A DNA stretch of 64,000 nucleotides from Gammaproteobacteria bacterium. Lineage in GTDB: Bacteria > Pseudomonadota > Gammaproteobacteria > Pseudomonadales > Azotimanducaceae. The notes beneath the pieces are model-generated. The model did no database searches, was not told where the DNA came from, and was given only the letters and a program-made list of their open reading frames with translations. Below are positions 8,429-17,600 of this stretch, piece after piece (positions within the stretch are counted from its first letter, which is position 1; every line of letters starts with the position of its first letter). The position numbers and the translations under genes are program-made. Location: the NCBI GenBank assembly GCA_028821405.1, contig JAPPGK010000074.1, positions 16,091 to 80,090 on the forward strand, in the 5' to 3' direction.

Positions 8429-9610
8429 ATGCGAGGTTTTTTGGCGGCGCTGAAGCGCTATCTCGGGCCGGTCGTGGTGGTGGCGCTAGGCATGGTCCTC
8501 GCGATCGGCATCGTATGGACGGGCCCGGAAGTCGAAGTGCGCCAAGCCGACGACCGGGTACCCGTCGTCGAGACCATGCGTGCTCGGGCGGAGACCCGGC
8601 GAATGACGGTTGCGGCGCATGGCGCGGTCGTCCCCAAGACCGAGAGCAACCTCGTGGCGGAAGTCTCGGGCCGTGTCGTTGCCGTGGCGCCGGCCATGGT
8701 CTCCGGGGGATTCTTCGAGAAAGGCGACGTCCTGGTGGAGATCGAACGCCTGGACTACGAGGCGGCACTCGAACAGACGCACGCGAATCTCGCGTCCGCC
8801 GAGAGCGAACTCGACAACGCCGAGAAGGCCTACGAACGGCGCCGGGAACTGACCGAGAGCGATTCGATCAGCCAGGCGCAGCATGACGAGGCGCAGAACC
8901 GCCTGGCACTCGCCCGGGCATCGCTCCGGGCCGCGACTGCCCAGGTGGCACGTGCCGAACGAGACCTGGCGCGGACCCGACTCGTGGCGCCCTATGACGG
9001 CCGGGTGCGGAGCGAGCGGGTTGACGCCGGCCAGTTCGTCAACCGTGGCGAGGCCATCGCCGCCCTCTATTCCATCGACTTCGCCGAGGTGCGACTCCCG
9101 GTGCGGGACGAGGAGCTGGCGTTTCTGCCCCTGTCGATTGGCCGCGCGGTGGCGGACGCCGACGCGCCGACGCCGGTGATTCTGCGGGCGCCATTCGCCG
9201 GCAAGGATCGAACCTGGCTAGCGAACGTCGTGCGAACCGAGGGCGAGCTCGATGCCCAGACCCGCATGGTCAACCTGATTGCCCAGGTCAAGGCGCCCTA
9301 CGATCAAGGCGACGATGCACCGCCCTTGACCGTGGGTCTGTTCGTGGAGGCAGAGATCATCGGGACCGAGTTCGAAGACGTTGTCCGCGTGCCCCGATCC
9401 GCCGTGATGGAAGGTGATCGCGTGCGCATCGTGACAGCCGACAACCGCTTGGAATTTCGGTCGGTGGATGTGCTTCGCCGCACGGGCGACACGATCTTCC
9501 TGAACGGCGGCGTTCGGGATGGCGAATCCATCTGCCTGTCCGAACTACCGGGCGCCACCGAGGGTCAGCGCGTCCAGCCGGCGTCCGCCATCGGCGAAAC
9601 GGGTACGTAG
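8429..9610 (+). CDS. RND-efflux periplasmic adaptor (membrane fusion protein)
   Basis: A 393-residue HlyD/AcrA-type adaptor. One membrane anchor lies at residues 7-30 (GPVVVVALGMVLAIGIVW). A barrel-sandwich half-motif follows (VAEVSGRVVAVAPAMVSGGFFEKGD), then an alpha hairpin rich in Glu/Ala (LEQTHANLASAESELDNAEK) and the second lipoyl half (RLVAPYDGRVRSERVDAGQFV). Such proteins link an inner-membrane pump to an outer-membrane channel. The next gene is unrelated and convergent, so neither pump nor channel accompanies it. The start is the ATG giving MRGFLAALKRYLG; a GAAGGG run abuts it closely, which leaves some doubt. Confidence 0.85.
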   Translation: MRGFLAALKRYLGPVVVVALGMVLAIGIVWTGPEVEVRQADDRVPVVETMRARAETRRMTVAAHGAVVPKTESNLVAEVSGRVVAVAPAMVSGGFFEKGDVLVEIERLDYEAALEQTHANLASAESELDNAEKAYERRRELTESDSISQAQHDEAQNRLALARASLRAATAQVARAERDLARTRLVAPYDGRVRSERVDAGQFVNRGEAIAALYSIDFAEVRLPVRDEELAFLPLSIGRAVADADAPTPVILRAPFAGKDRTWLANVVRTEGELDAQTRMVNLIAQVKAPYDQGDDAPPLTVGLFVEAEIIGTEFEDVVRVPRSAVMEGDRVRIVTADNRLEFRSVDVLRRTGDTIFLNGGVRDGESICLSELPGATEGQRVQPASAIGETGT

Positions 9611-9661
9611 ACGCACGATTGACGCAGGTTGTCGAGGGCGTCCGGCCGTTGAGGATCCGAC

Positions 9662-11302
9662 TCAGATTCCGGAAGCCGACGGGGTCGTCGTCGGCAAGGG
9701 AAGCGTGACGCCCTGGCGACGCAACCAGCGGACCACGCGTTTGTGCTGCCTGGCGGCAAGGCGGCGCGGGAAGTGGTAGGGCTCAGCGAAACTCAAGCGA
9801 TCGAGAACGCTATAGCCGGCGCCATTGCGTGCCCGGTAGTCGGCCCCCCGCTTCAAGAACTCGAGCAGAATGTCGTCCCGAACGCCCGCGACACGCATGG
9901 CGAGCGTCGTACCGTAGCCGTTGGGTGCTTCGATCTCGAACCCGGGTGCGTCGAGCAACATCTTGACGAGTCGCAGATCCTCGTCGGTCGGGTGCCCGGC
10001 GGCCAGAATCCACGCGAGGGGTGGCTCGCCCTGGTCGTCGGGCAGGTTCGGATCGGCCCCGCGCCGCAGGGCCGCTCTGACCAGTGCCGGCCAGCGCAGG
10101 GCGACGGCCTCGTGCAGGAGGCCAGTGCCGTTCGCGCAGCGTATGTTGGGGTCGGCACCGCGTTCGAGAAGCCGCGCGACCCCTGGGGGCACGGCCGTTA
10201 TCGGGTCGAGAACCATCGGTTGCATCGCTAGGAAATCCACGGCTCGGCCTTGTGCCGCCATCCTGAATTCTCGCCCGCGCATAACTATCCAGTATGTCCG
10301 GGATATCGACTCCGTGAGCAGTTCGCTGGTCGCAAGCTTGTGCCATGCCCAGTGCAGGGGAGTTACGTTGCCGACACCACGGGCGTTGGGGTCCACGCCG
10401 GCGGCGATGAGCCGGTCGATCTCCTTGGTGTCCCCTCTGACGGCGGCCACCGCAAGCGCCCGGACGGCAAGATCTGCAAACGTCTCCTCGGCATTGACCC
10501 ACTCGAACATCTCGCGGCGCGAATGATCGCGGTCTTGGGTGGCTTCAGTCCCCGCCCGCCCGGTGTGCAACGAGGCGTGACCAAGCGGGTTGGCAGCGGT
10601 TGCAGAACAAGGAATCGTAACGCCCTTGAGCTCTTGGAACCCTTCCTCACGTCGGCGCTGGACCAGGTAGCATGCCAAGTCGAGGGGCTTAGCCACGTCT
10701 GCCGCCCACCCGACCAGTTGGAGCGGGATCAGTTTTCCCGCGCCCTGCGACAGCCGGCGGAGTTCCGAGACCCAGTATTCGTTCCAGTCCTCCCAATGCA
10801 GGGGAGGACCTGCTGCCTCCTCGACGAGACGGGCTTCGACTCCCGAGACAAAGTCCGTTCTCAGGTCGATGTCCGGTAGCCCTTCCATGCGCCGCCGACC
10901 GACGGTGTAGCCGATCAACCGACCCGGGTTCTCCCGGTTCGCTGCCATCGCAAGGAACCGGCGGATCCAGGTCATGCCCCAGGTGCCACGCTGCGGCGGC
11001 GGCACCCCGGCGACCTCGGCGCGAATCAGGTACTCGACGGCCCAGACGCCGGAACGGACGCTGTCCCAGTTCCTCGCCGTATCGGCCACAAACGTCTCGT
11101 CTTCCTGTGCGGTCGATGCTAGGCAGCCGATGGCCAGTGCGCAGGCGAAGCCCCATGCCCGGCCGGTTTGGGGATGGCACGTGAGCCAGGATCGCTGCCG
11201 TCGGGTCAATCGGTGGACCGGTTGCCGTTCGCGATGCATGAAGTGTGGATGATTGTCGCAGGGTGCGTGTAGACGGCTTTCGGATCTTCCCATGACAACC
11301 AT
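9662..11302 (-). CDS. Exported ankyrin-repeat protein
   Basis: A 546-residue protein with an unusually late hydrophobic stretch at about residues 50-65 (WGFACALAIGCLASTAQ), probably a signal or lipoprotein leader (AIGC as a loose lipobox). A middle region of unknown fold follows, then at least five ankyrin-like units from residue 280: KEIDRLIAAGVDPNARG, VARLLERGADPNIRC, LVRAALRRGADPNLPD, LVKMLLDAPGFEIEAP and ILLEFLKRGADYRAR. These domains bind proteins; the partner is unknown. The exact start is uncertain: ATGs at 11302, 11293 and 11239 all lack a clear ribosome site. It is convergent with the adaptor gene. Confidence 0.75.
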   Translation of the reverse strand: MVVMGRSESRLHAPCDNHPHFMHRERQPVHRLTRRQRSWLTCHPQTGRAWGFACALAIGCLASTAQEDETFVADTARNWDSVRSGVWAVEYLIRAEVAGVPPPQRGTWGMTWIRRFLAMAANRENPGRLIGYTVGRRRMEGLPDIDLRTDFVSGVEARLVEEAAGPPLHWEDWNEYWVSELRRLSQGAGKLIPLQLVGWAADVAKPLDLACYLVQRRREEGFQELKGVTIPCSATAANPLGHASLHTGRAGTEATQDRDHSRREMFEWVNAEETFADLAVRALAVAAVRGDTKEIDRLIAAGVDPNARGVGNVTPLHWAWHKLATSELLTESISRTYWIVMRGREFRMAAQGRAVDFLAMQPMVLDPITAVPPGVARLLERGADPNIRCANGTGLLHEAVALRWPALVRAALRRGADPNLPDDQGEPPLAWILAAGHPTDEDLRLVKMLLDAPGFEIEAPNGYGTTLAMRVAGVRDDILLEFLKRGADYRARNGAGYSVLDRLSFAEPYHFPRRLAARQHKRVVRWLRRQGVTLPLPTTTPSASGI

Positions 11303-11411
11303 GTTCTACGCGGCGGTGAACGTGCCCAGTGTAGCGCGCCGCAAGTTTTCGTTTACATCGCCGCGTCGATGCCGATAATACGCGCCATCCTCACCACGCG
11401 AGGGATCCGCC

Positions 11412-12914
11412 GTGGCACTACCCAACCTCGAGGACTACTTCCCGGACTGGAAGGAACGCGAGGCACTGGCTGAGGCGATGATTCCACTCATCGGCCGGCT
11501 ATACCGCAAGAACGTCGTCGTCTATTGCTACGGGCGTGCACTGCACAACCGGAGCGTGACCGACATCATGAAGACGCACCGGTTTGTACGTCAGGTGGCC
11601 GAGAACGAACTGTCGGAGTTCGAGAGCTACCCGATCGTCGAGGCGCTTTCCAAGCTGGACCTCGGTCCGTCGCACGCGGACGTGGGCAAGTTGGCGGTGC
11701 GCCTGATGGAGCGGCAACAGCAGGGCGACGACATCACGCCGTTGGAGTTCGTCCGCGAAGCCAGCGCCCATGTCATAGGCCGGCACATCAAACCCCTGGC
11801 GAAGCCGCAGGATGTGGTCCTGTTTGGATTCGGGCGAATCGGGCGGTTGCTGGCGCGGCTCTTGATCGAAAAGACCGGCGGGGGCGACCAGCTCGTGCTG
11901 CGCGCGGTGGTGCTGCGCCCAGGAAAGGTCGACGACATCCACAAGCGCGCGGCGCTCCTGCGCCGGGATTCGGTGCACGGCGCTTTCAACGGCACGATCC
12001 GCGTTGACGAGGCCAACCAGTGCCTGATCGTCAACGGCAACGTCGTGCGCATGATCTACGAAGACGACCGCACGAATATCGACTACACGCGCCATGGCAT
12101 CGACAACGCGATCCTGATCGACAACACCGGGGTATGGCGCGACGAGGACGGACTGGGCGAGCACCTAAGGTCGAAGGGCATTTCCCGCGTGCTTTTGACG
12201 GCGCCGGGCAAGGGCCGCATCAAGAACATCGTCTCGGGCGTGAACTCGCACCAGTTGGGCGACGACGACCGGGTTCTTTCCTGCGGGTCGTGCACCACCA
12301 ACGCGATAATCCCGGTGCTGAAGGCCGTCAACGACAACTGGGGCATCGTCCACGGACACATCGAAACGGTACATGCCTATACGCCGGATCAGAATCTCCA
12401 CGACAACTACCACAAGAGCGACCGTCGCGGCCGCGCGGCACCGCTCAATATGGTGATCACGGAGACGGGCGCCTCGAAGGCCGTGGCAAAGCTCTTGCCC
12501 GAGCTGGACGGCAAGCTGACCGCGAATGCCATCCGTGTGCCGACGCCGAACGTATCGCTGGCGATCTTCAGCCTGACGCTTCGACGCGACACCACGCTCG
12601 AGGAGGTCAACGGCTACCTGCGGGACGCGGCACTGAATTCCTCCCTCCAACGCCAGATCGACTACACGTCGTCGAAGGAACGGGTTTCCAGCGACTACAT
12701 CGGCAACCGGCATGCCTGCAGCATCGACGGCGGCGCCACCATCGTGGCCGGCAACCGCCTCATCGTGTACGCCTACTACGACAACGAGTTCGGCTATGCC
12801 TGCCAGGTCATCCGCGTGACGCAGAAATGGGCGGGCATTCGCTACCCCCTGATCCCCAACGACGTCGCGCGGACCGGTTTCGAGGAGATGCGAACCTCGG
12901 TCGCCGCCGGGTGA
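11412..12914 (+). CDS. gap: Glyceraldehyde-3-phosphate dehydrogenase, long form
   Basis: A 500-residue GAPDH with about 130 residues added ahead of the Rossmann motif GFGRIGR (139-145). The catalytic cysteine is Cys294 in SCGSCTTNAI, and the downstream HAYTPDQNLHDNYHKSDRR segment is typical of the long GAPDH group in Pseudomonas-like Gammaproteobacteria. It oxidises glyceraldehyde 3-phosphate with NAD(P) and phosphate in central carbon metabolism; the long forms are often linked to gluconeogenesis, which is not testable here. The GTG start at 11412 follows a GAGGGA ribosome site at good spacing. The next gene, an amino-acid permease, begins 48 bases after the stop. Confidence 0.92.
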   Translation: MALPNLEDYFPDWKEREALAEAMIPLIGRLYRKNVVVYCYGRALHNRSVTDIMKTHRFVRQVAENELSEFESYPIVEALSKLDLGPSHADVGKLAVRLMERQQQGDDITPLEFVREASAHVIGRHIKPLAKPQDVVLFGFGRIGRLLARLLIEKTGGGDQLVLRAVVLRPGKVDDIHKRAALLRRDSVHGAFNGTIRVDEANQCLIVNGNVVRMIYEDDRTNIDYTRHGIDNAILIDNTGVWRDEDGLGEHLRSKGISRVLLTAPGKGRIKNIVSGVNSHQLGDDDRVLSCGSCTTNAIIPVLKAVNDNWGIVHGHIETVHAYTPDQNLHDNYHKSDRRGRAAPLNMVITETGASKAVAKLLPELDGKLTANAIRVPTPNVSLAIFSLTLRRDTTLEEVNGYLRDAALNSSLQRQIDYTSSKERVSSDYIGNRHACSIDGGATIVAGNRLIVYAYYDNEFGYACQVIRVTQKWAGIRYPLIPNDVARTGFEEMRTSVAAG

Positions 12915-12962
12915 ACGTCGCACTGATCGAATTCGGCCCCGGCGCCGCACCGGCCCCCATGG

Positions 12963-14318
12963 GTGGCTAGTCCCGACCGATTCGCGCGCGTGCTCAAGGC
13001 GCGCGCCGTGCTCGCATTGTCGTTCGGCGCCATGATCGGCTGGAGCTGGGTGTTGATGACCGGCCACTGGGTGGAGAACGCGGGTAGCGTCGGCACCCTC
13101 CTCGCATTCGCGGCCGGCGGCTTGGTGATCGGCTTCATCGCCCTGACCTACGCCGAATTGGCGTCCGCCATGCCCCGAGCCGGCGGGGAGCATGTCTATA
13201 CGCACGCAGCCCTTGGCGCGAACTGGTCTTTCGTGTGCACATGGGCGTTGTTGATGGCGTACGCCACGGTCTGCCTCTTCGAATCGGTCGCCCTGCCCAC
13301 CGCCGTCGAATACCTCGTGCCCGGCATTCGAATCGGGACGTTGTGGACGGTCGTCGGTGCGCCGGTGGACATTGGGTTCATCCTGGTTGGCGTCCTCGGA
13401 GCGCTCGCCATGACCGTCGTGAACTATCTCGGCATCCGCACGGCCGGTCGCGTACAGATGGTGGTCACCGTGGCGATCGTCCTGGCAGGTGTCGTGCTAT
13501 TCGCCGGTGCATTCGCCAACGGTTCGATGGCGACCGCCCGTCCGCTGGTAGCCATGCCGGCCGTCGGGATCCTGGCCGTGGTCATCATGGTGCCGGGCAT
13601 GCTGGTCGGTTTCGACGTGCTGCCCCAGTCAGCGGAGGAGATCGACCTGCCGCCCCGGCGCATCGGCGTCCTGCTGGCCTTTTCGCTGGTGCTCGCCGTG
13701 CTTTGGTATGCGGGCGTGTCGTTTGCGGTCGCGAGCGCCATTCCGAGTGCGTCCCTCGGCGATGCCAGGATGGCAACGGCGGACGCGGCCACGGCGCTAT
13801 GGAACAACCGGTGGGCAGGGGCGGCGCTCATCGTGGGCGGCATCGGTGGGATCCTGACCAGTTGGAACGCCTTCATCATCGGCGGCAGCCGGGTGATGTT
13901 CGCCCTCGCGGAGTCCGGCGCGTTGCCGGCATCCTTCGCCAAGCTTCATCCTCGGTATCGGACGCCGTCCTTGGCGATCATCGTGCTCGGTGCGTTGTCG
14001 TGCATCTCGCCGTTCTTCGGGCGCACCATCCTGGTGTGGTTGATCAACACCGGTAGTCTTGCCGTGGTGATCGCCTATGTCTTCGTGCCCATCGCGTTCC
14101 TCGTGCTGCGCAAGCGCGAACCGGCCCTCGCCCGACCGTTCAAGCTACGCGCGCCTCGTTTGGTGGGATGGACGGCCATCGTGCTCGGCGTCGCGTTGCT
14201 CTGCCTATACCTGCCCGGTAGTCCGTCGGCGTTGGCATGGCCCCACGAATGGGCAATCGTCGCGGCTTGGGCGGCCGTCGGCGCCGGGATCTGGGTTCGG
14301 CGCGTACGCCGCCGCTGA
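12963..14318 (+). CDS. APC-family amino-acid permease
   Basis: A 451-residue integral membrane protein with about 12 hydrophobic segments. Family marks include LSFGAMIGWSWVLMTG in helix 1, YAELASAMPRAGGEHVYTH after helix 2, a QSAEEIDLPPRR loop (the family's E-E-x-x-x-P-x-R region) and SGALPASFAKLHPRYRTPS after helix 8. Such carriers import amino acids or amines with protons or sodium. The start is GTG 12963, as no in-frame ATG fits. It closely follows the GAPDH gene on the same strand and may be co-transcribed. The substrate cannot be read from sequence. Confidence 0.88.
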   Translation: MASPDRFARVLKARAVLALSFGAMIGWSWVLMTGHWVENAGSVGTLLAFAAGGLVIGFIALTYAELASAMPRAGGEHVYTHAALGANWSFVCTWALLMAYATVCLFESVALPTAVEYLVPGIRIGTLWTVVGAPVDIGFILVGVLGALAMTVVNYLGIRTAGRVQMVVTVAIVLAGVVLFAGAFANGSMATARPLVAMPAVGILAVVIMVPGMLVGFDVLPQSAEEIDLPPRRIGVLLAFSLVLAVLWYAGVSFAVASAIPSASLGDARMATADAATALWNNRWAGAALIVGGIGGILTSWNAFIIGGSRVMFALAESGALPASFAKLHPRYRTPSLAIIVLGALSCISPFFGRTILVWLINTGSLAVVIAYVFVPIAFLVLRKREPALARPFKLRAPRLVGWTAIVLGVALLCLYLPGSPSALAWPHEWAIVAAWAAVGAGIWVRRVRRR

Positions 14319-14403
14319 GCGCACGTCCTGCCACGTCCACTCGGACCCCGACACCCGCGGGGAAGTGTGGCAAACTCCCTCGCTGAGGGTGCCGTTTCTG
14401 ACC

Positions 14404-14961
14404 ATGATCGAACTGTCGACCGAACGCTTGGTGCTGCGTCCGTTCTCAGCGGACGACGTGGATGCCCTGCATGCGTTGTGGGCGGATCGGGAAGTGCGGC
14501 GCTACTTGTTCGATGGCGAAGTTCCAGCGAGGGAACGCGTGGTGGAGATCGTCGAGAACAGCGTTGAAGGCTTCGCCGAACACGGCTACGGCTTCTTTTC
14601 GTTGCGGCAGCGGCACATGCCGACCGCGATCATGGGGTTCTCGGGCTTCCGGCCATTTGACGAGGCGGGCGTCGTGGAGATGTTGTTCGCGGTCGAGCCC
14701 GCCTCCTGGGGAAGTGGCTTTGCGACCGAAGCGGGGCGCGAGGTACTTCGTTACGGCTTCGAGCAATGCGACCTTCGGCGCGTGGTGGCCACCACCGACA
14801 CGCCGAATCAGCGCTCGGTCCGCGTCCTGCAACGACTCGGGTTGTTCTTCGAGAAGCGCCGGGAACGGCATGGTCTGGACACGGTCTACTACGCCATGAC
14901 AGCGGACGAATTCCACGCATCCGACCTCCAGTCCGAGAAGACCGTCGGGGTCGCGGAATGA
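14404..14961 (+). CDS. GNAT-family N-acetyltransferase (RimJ/RimL-like)
   Basis: A 185-residue acetyltransferase of the Acetyltransf_3 type: IELSTERLVLRPFSADDVDAL at the N-terminus, a beta4-beta5 region EMLFAVEPASWGSGFATEAG holding the acetyl-CoA loop (W-G-S-G-F-A-T-E-A), and RSVRVLQRLGLFFEKR near the end. Members acetylate ribosomal-protein N-termini, amino acids or small amines; the substrate here is unknown. The start is the ATG giving MIELSTERL; the open frame upstream only shadows the permease gene. It lies 85 bases after the permease. Confidence 0.85.
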   Translation: MIELSTERLVLRPFSADDVDALHALWADREVRRYLFDGEVPARERVVEIVENSVEGFAEHGYGFFSLRQRHMPTAIMGFSGFRPFDEAGVVEMLFAVEPASWGSGFATEAGREVLRYGFEQCDLRRVVATTDTPNQRSVRVLQRLGLFFEKRRERHGLDTVYYAMTADEFHASDLQSEKTVGVAE

Positions 14962-15004
14962 TCTGCATTGGGGTTCGCTCCCAATAACACGACGCCTCGA
15001 ACCG

Positions 15005-15292
15005 ATGCACATTGGCCTACTTGCCCTCGACTTCCACCGCGCGGGTTGCAGTTCATTGAAGGAGAAACGCCGTCGGTTGGCGCGGCTCAGGGGCAAGTTC
15101 GGGCGGGTCACGAACCTCGCCGTATGCGAGAGCGCTTTTCAGGATTCGCACAAACGCGCCCGCTGGTCAATCGTCGCGGTAGCGGGCGATGCGGGCGTGG
15201 TGGAACGATCCCTGACGGAAGTCGAACGTTGGGTGGCGCAGTCGGTGGATGCCACGTTGATCGATGTCGACCGGGAAGTGATTGCCGCATGA
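15005..15292 (+). CDS. DUF503 (YlxP-like) family protein
   Basis: A 95-residue protein with the DUF503 pattern: a first strand (HIGLLALDFH), the basic SLKEKRRRLARLRGKFGR helix, then AVCESAFQDSHKRARWSIVAVAGDAG and a closing helix. In other bacteria this small alpha/beta protein lies in the nusA-infB-rbfA region, and a ribosome-associated role has been suggested, but its function is not settled. Here it sits outside that context. Its TGA overlaps the next gene's ATG (ATGA), so the two are probably co-translated. Confidence 0.85.
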   Translation: MHIGLLALDFHRAGCSSLKEKRRRLARLRGKFGRVTNLAVCESAFQDSHKRARWSIVAVAGDAGVVERSLTEVERWVAQSVDATLIDVDREVIAA

Positions 15293-15690
15293 GCCTCTAT
15301 CTCGTTGGCGCCGCCGTGGTCGTTGTCGCGTTGATGTGGTTCCGCGCAGCGCGGCGCGCCCGGCTGAATTGGGTTCGCGCATTGAATCTCATCGGCCAGT
15401 GGGATCTCGATGCGAATGCCGACGGTTCCGTCGGCGAGGCACGGTCCCTGTCGTTGTCCGGCGGCCCGTTGGCGGGCCCGTACGTGGCCCGGGACGGCGA
15501 CTCGATCTATCGTGGGACCTGGCGACTTAGCGGGGCAATATTGACCCTTGAGCCTGCGGGGGGGCGTGCCGCGCAATACGAACTGCGACACTTCGGCGTG
15601 GGCAAGATCGGGATCGACGGCCCGGGTCGTCAGCGCGAGATCTACGTCAAGCGCGACGACAACGTCATTCCCTTTCGCGCGCGGTCCTAG
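15289..15690 (+). CDS. Small membrane-anchored protein of unknown function
   Basis: A 133-residue protein, not recognised. One N-terminal transmembrane segment (YLVGAAVVVVALMWF, residues 4-18) is followed by basic residues and a soluble domain that looks all-beta (IGQWDLDANADGS, GTWRLSGAILTLEPAGG). The topology predicts a cytoplasm-facing domain. Translation is likely coupled to the DUF503 gene through the ATGA overlap, which is the main evidence that the gene is real. It ends 38 bases before uvrC, so the three may form one transcript. Confidence 0.65.
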   Translation: MSLYLVGAAVVVVALMWFRAARRARLNWVRALNLIGQWDLDANADGSVGEARSLSLSGGPLAGPYVARDGDSIYRGTWRLSGAILTLEPAGGRAAQYELRHFGVGKIGIDGPGRQREIYVKRDDNVIPFRARS

Positions 15691-15728
15691 ATAGGGTCAT
15701 CCCGTACCCAGCTGCGGAGCAGCGCCTC

Positions 15729-17600
15729 ATGGCGGCATTCGACGCAGAACCGTTCCTCGCCGGCTTGACGACGAGGCCCGGCGTCTACCGGATGCTCGGC
15801 GATGCCGGAACCGTGCTCTATGTGGGCAAGGCTCGCAATCTAAGGGCGCGGGTGACGGCATATTTCCGTGCCTCCGGTCTCACCGCGAAGACCATGGCGT
15901 TAGTCGCCAAGGTGCGCGACATCCAAGTGACGGTCACCAGCAGCGAGACCGAGGCGCTGCTCTTGGAACAGAGCTTGATCAAGACGGAGCGGCCGCCGTA
16001 CAACGTGGTGCTTCGGGATGACAAGTCGTATCCCTACATCCACCTGACCGAGCATCCCTATCCGAGGCTGGCATTCCATCGCGGTGCGCGCAAGGAGGGC
16101 AGGTATTTCGGCCCGTTTCCAAGCGCCGCCGCGGTACGCGACAGCCTCAACATCCTGCAAAAGCTCTTCGGCATCCGCCCTTGCGAGGATGGTTTCTTCA
16201 AGAACCGCTCGCGGCCCTGTTTGCAGCACCAGATCGACCGCTGCTCGGCCCCCTGCGTCGGCTTGATCGATCGCGAACGGTATGCCGAGGACGTTCGCTT
16301 GGCGGTGATGTTCCTGGAAGGCAAGAGCCAGGACGTGCTGGCGGAGTTCAAGGCGAAGATGGAGGCGGCGGCCGAGTCGCTGGAGTTCGAGCGGGCGGCG
16401 AGATATCGGGACCAGATCGCTCACCTGCGCCGGGTCCAGGAGAACCAGTATGTTCACGGTGCCGGTGGCGACGTGGACATATTCGGCATTGCGCCGGACT
16501 CCGACGAGGGCGCGCAGAGAGAATCGAGTTCCGAAGCATCTGCGGGAGGCGGGGCGGGCGCCCAAGTCTGCATCCAGGGGCTCTTCGTGCGCGACGGGCG
16601 GCTGCTGGGACACCGCACCTGGTTTCCCAGGAACGAACTGGCGATGTCCGGCGGCGAGATGCTGTTCGCCTTTCTCTCCCAATACTATCTTGGCACGGGC
16701 AACCGGGAGATTCCGAAGTCCGTGATCGCCTCGGCGTCCATGGCGGAAGCGGATCTTCTGGCGAAGGCCCTCTCTGACCGTGTTGGCCGCCGGGTTGAGG
16801 TGGCGAGCCGGGTGCGGGGGCAACGCGCCCGCTGGGCGAAGATGGCGGCGGACAACGCGGAGATTTCCTTGAGTGCCCTGCTTGCCGATCGCGAGAACAT
16901 CATGTCGCGATTCGTGGCATTGCAGTCCGCCATCGAATGGGAGGATCTGCCGAAACGCGTCGAGTGCTTCGACATCAGCCACGCCGCGGGCGAATCGACC
17001 GTTGCGTCGTGCGTGGTATTCGATAGCGAGGGGCCGGTGAAATCGGATTACCGCCGCTTCAACATAGAGGGTGTCGCCCGCGGTGACGACTACGGTGCGA
17101 TCGAGCAGACCATCAAACGCCGCTACTCCCGCCTCGCCAAGGGCGAGGGAACGTTGCCGGACGTGGTGGTCATCGATGGTGGCATAGGACAGGTGAACCG
17201 GGCTGCCGAGGTCCTCAAGGGCCTGCATCTCGACAACATCGCCCTGCTTGGCATTGCCAAGGGGCCGACCCGGAGACCCGGCCTCGAAACGATCGTTTTG
17301 GCTGGCGGCGACATGCTGGCGCTACCGGCGAACGGGCCTGCCATGCATCTCCTTCAGCAAGTGCGTGACGAGGCCCACCGCTTCGCAATCGCGGGCCATC
17401 GCGGGCGTCGCCAGAAACGCCAACGGCGCTCGGCGCTGGACGACATTCCGGGCATTGGACCGCGTCGCAAGCGCGAGTTGCTCGCCCACTTCGGTTCGGT
17501 GTCGGCCATTTCGGGCGCGAGTCGCGAAGAAATCTCGAAGGTGCCGGGCATAAGCCGTAAACTGGCCGTGGAGATTCATGGATCGTTACATGGCCGATAG
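15729..17600 (+). CDS. uvrC: Excinuclease ABC subunit C
   Basis: A 623-residue UvrC, the nuclease of nucleotide excision repair that cuts both sides of a lesion after UvrAB loading. Domains in order: GIY-YIG nuclease (RPGVYRMLGDAGTVLYVGKA, residues 17-36), a cysteine-bearing linker (SRPCLQHQIDRCSAPCVG), a UVR motif (AAAESLEFERAARYRDQIAHL), the RNase-H-like endonuclease domain (VECFDISHAAGESTVASCVV) and a C-terminal tandem helix-hairpin-helix (IPGIGPRRKRELLAHFG, VPGISRKLAVEIH). A short Ser/Ala/Gly-rich stretch near residue 265 is a probable lineage-specific insertion. It overlaps pgsA by up to 23 bases, as commonly arranged in Gammaproteobacteria. Confidence 0.96.
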   Translation: MAAFDAEPFLAGLTTRPGVYRMLGDAGTVLYVGKARNLRARVTAYFRASGLTAKTMALVAKVRDIQVTVTSSETEALLLEQSLIKTERPPYNVVLRDDKSYPYIHLTEHPYPRLAFHRGARKEGRYFGPFPSAAAVRDSLNILQKLFGIRPCEDGFFKNRSRPCLQHQIDRCSAPCVGLIDRERYAEDVRLAVMFLEGKSQDVLAEFKAKMEAAAESLEFERAARYRDQIAHLRRVQENQYVHGAGGDVDIFGIAPDSDEGAQRESSSEASAGGGAGAQVCIQGLFVRDGRLLGHRTWFPRNELAMSGGEMLFAFLSQYYLGTGNREIPKSVIASASMAEADLLAKALSDRVGRRVEVASRVRGQRARWAKMAADNAEISLSALLADRENIMSRFVALQSAIEWEDLPKRVECFDISHAAGESTVASCVVFDSEGPVKSDYRRFNIEGVARGDDYGAIEQTIKRRYSRLAKGEGTLPDVVVIDGGIGQVNRAAEVLKGLHLDNIALLGIAKGPTRRPGLETIVLAGGDMLALPANGPAMHLLQQVRDEAHRFAIAGHRGRRQKRQRRSALDDIPGIGPRRKRELLAHFGSVSAISGASREEISKVPGISRKLAVEIHGSLHGR

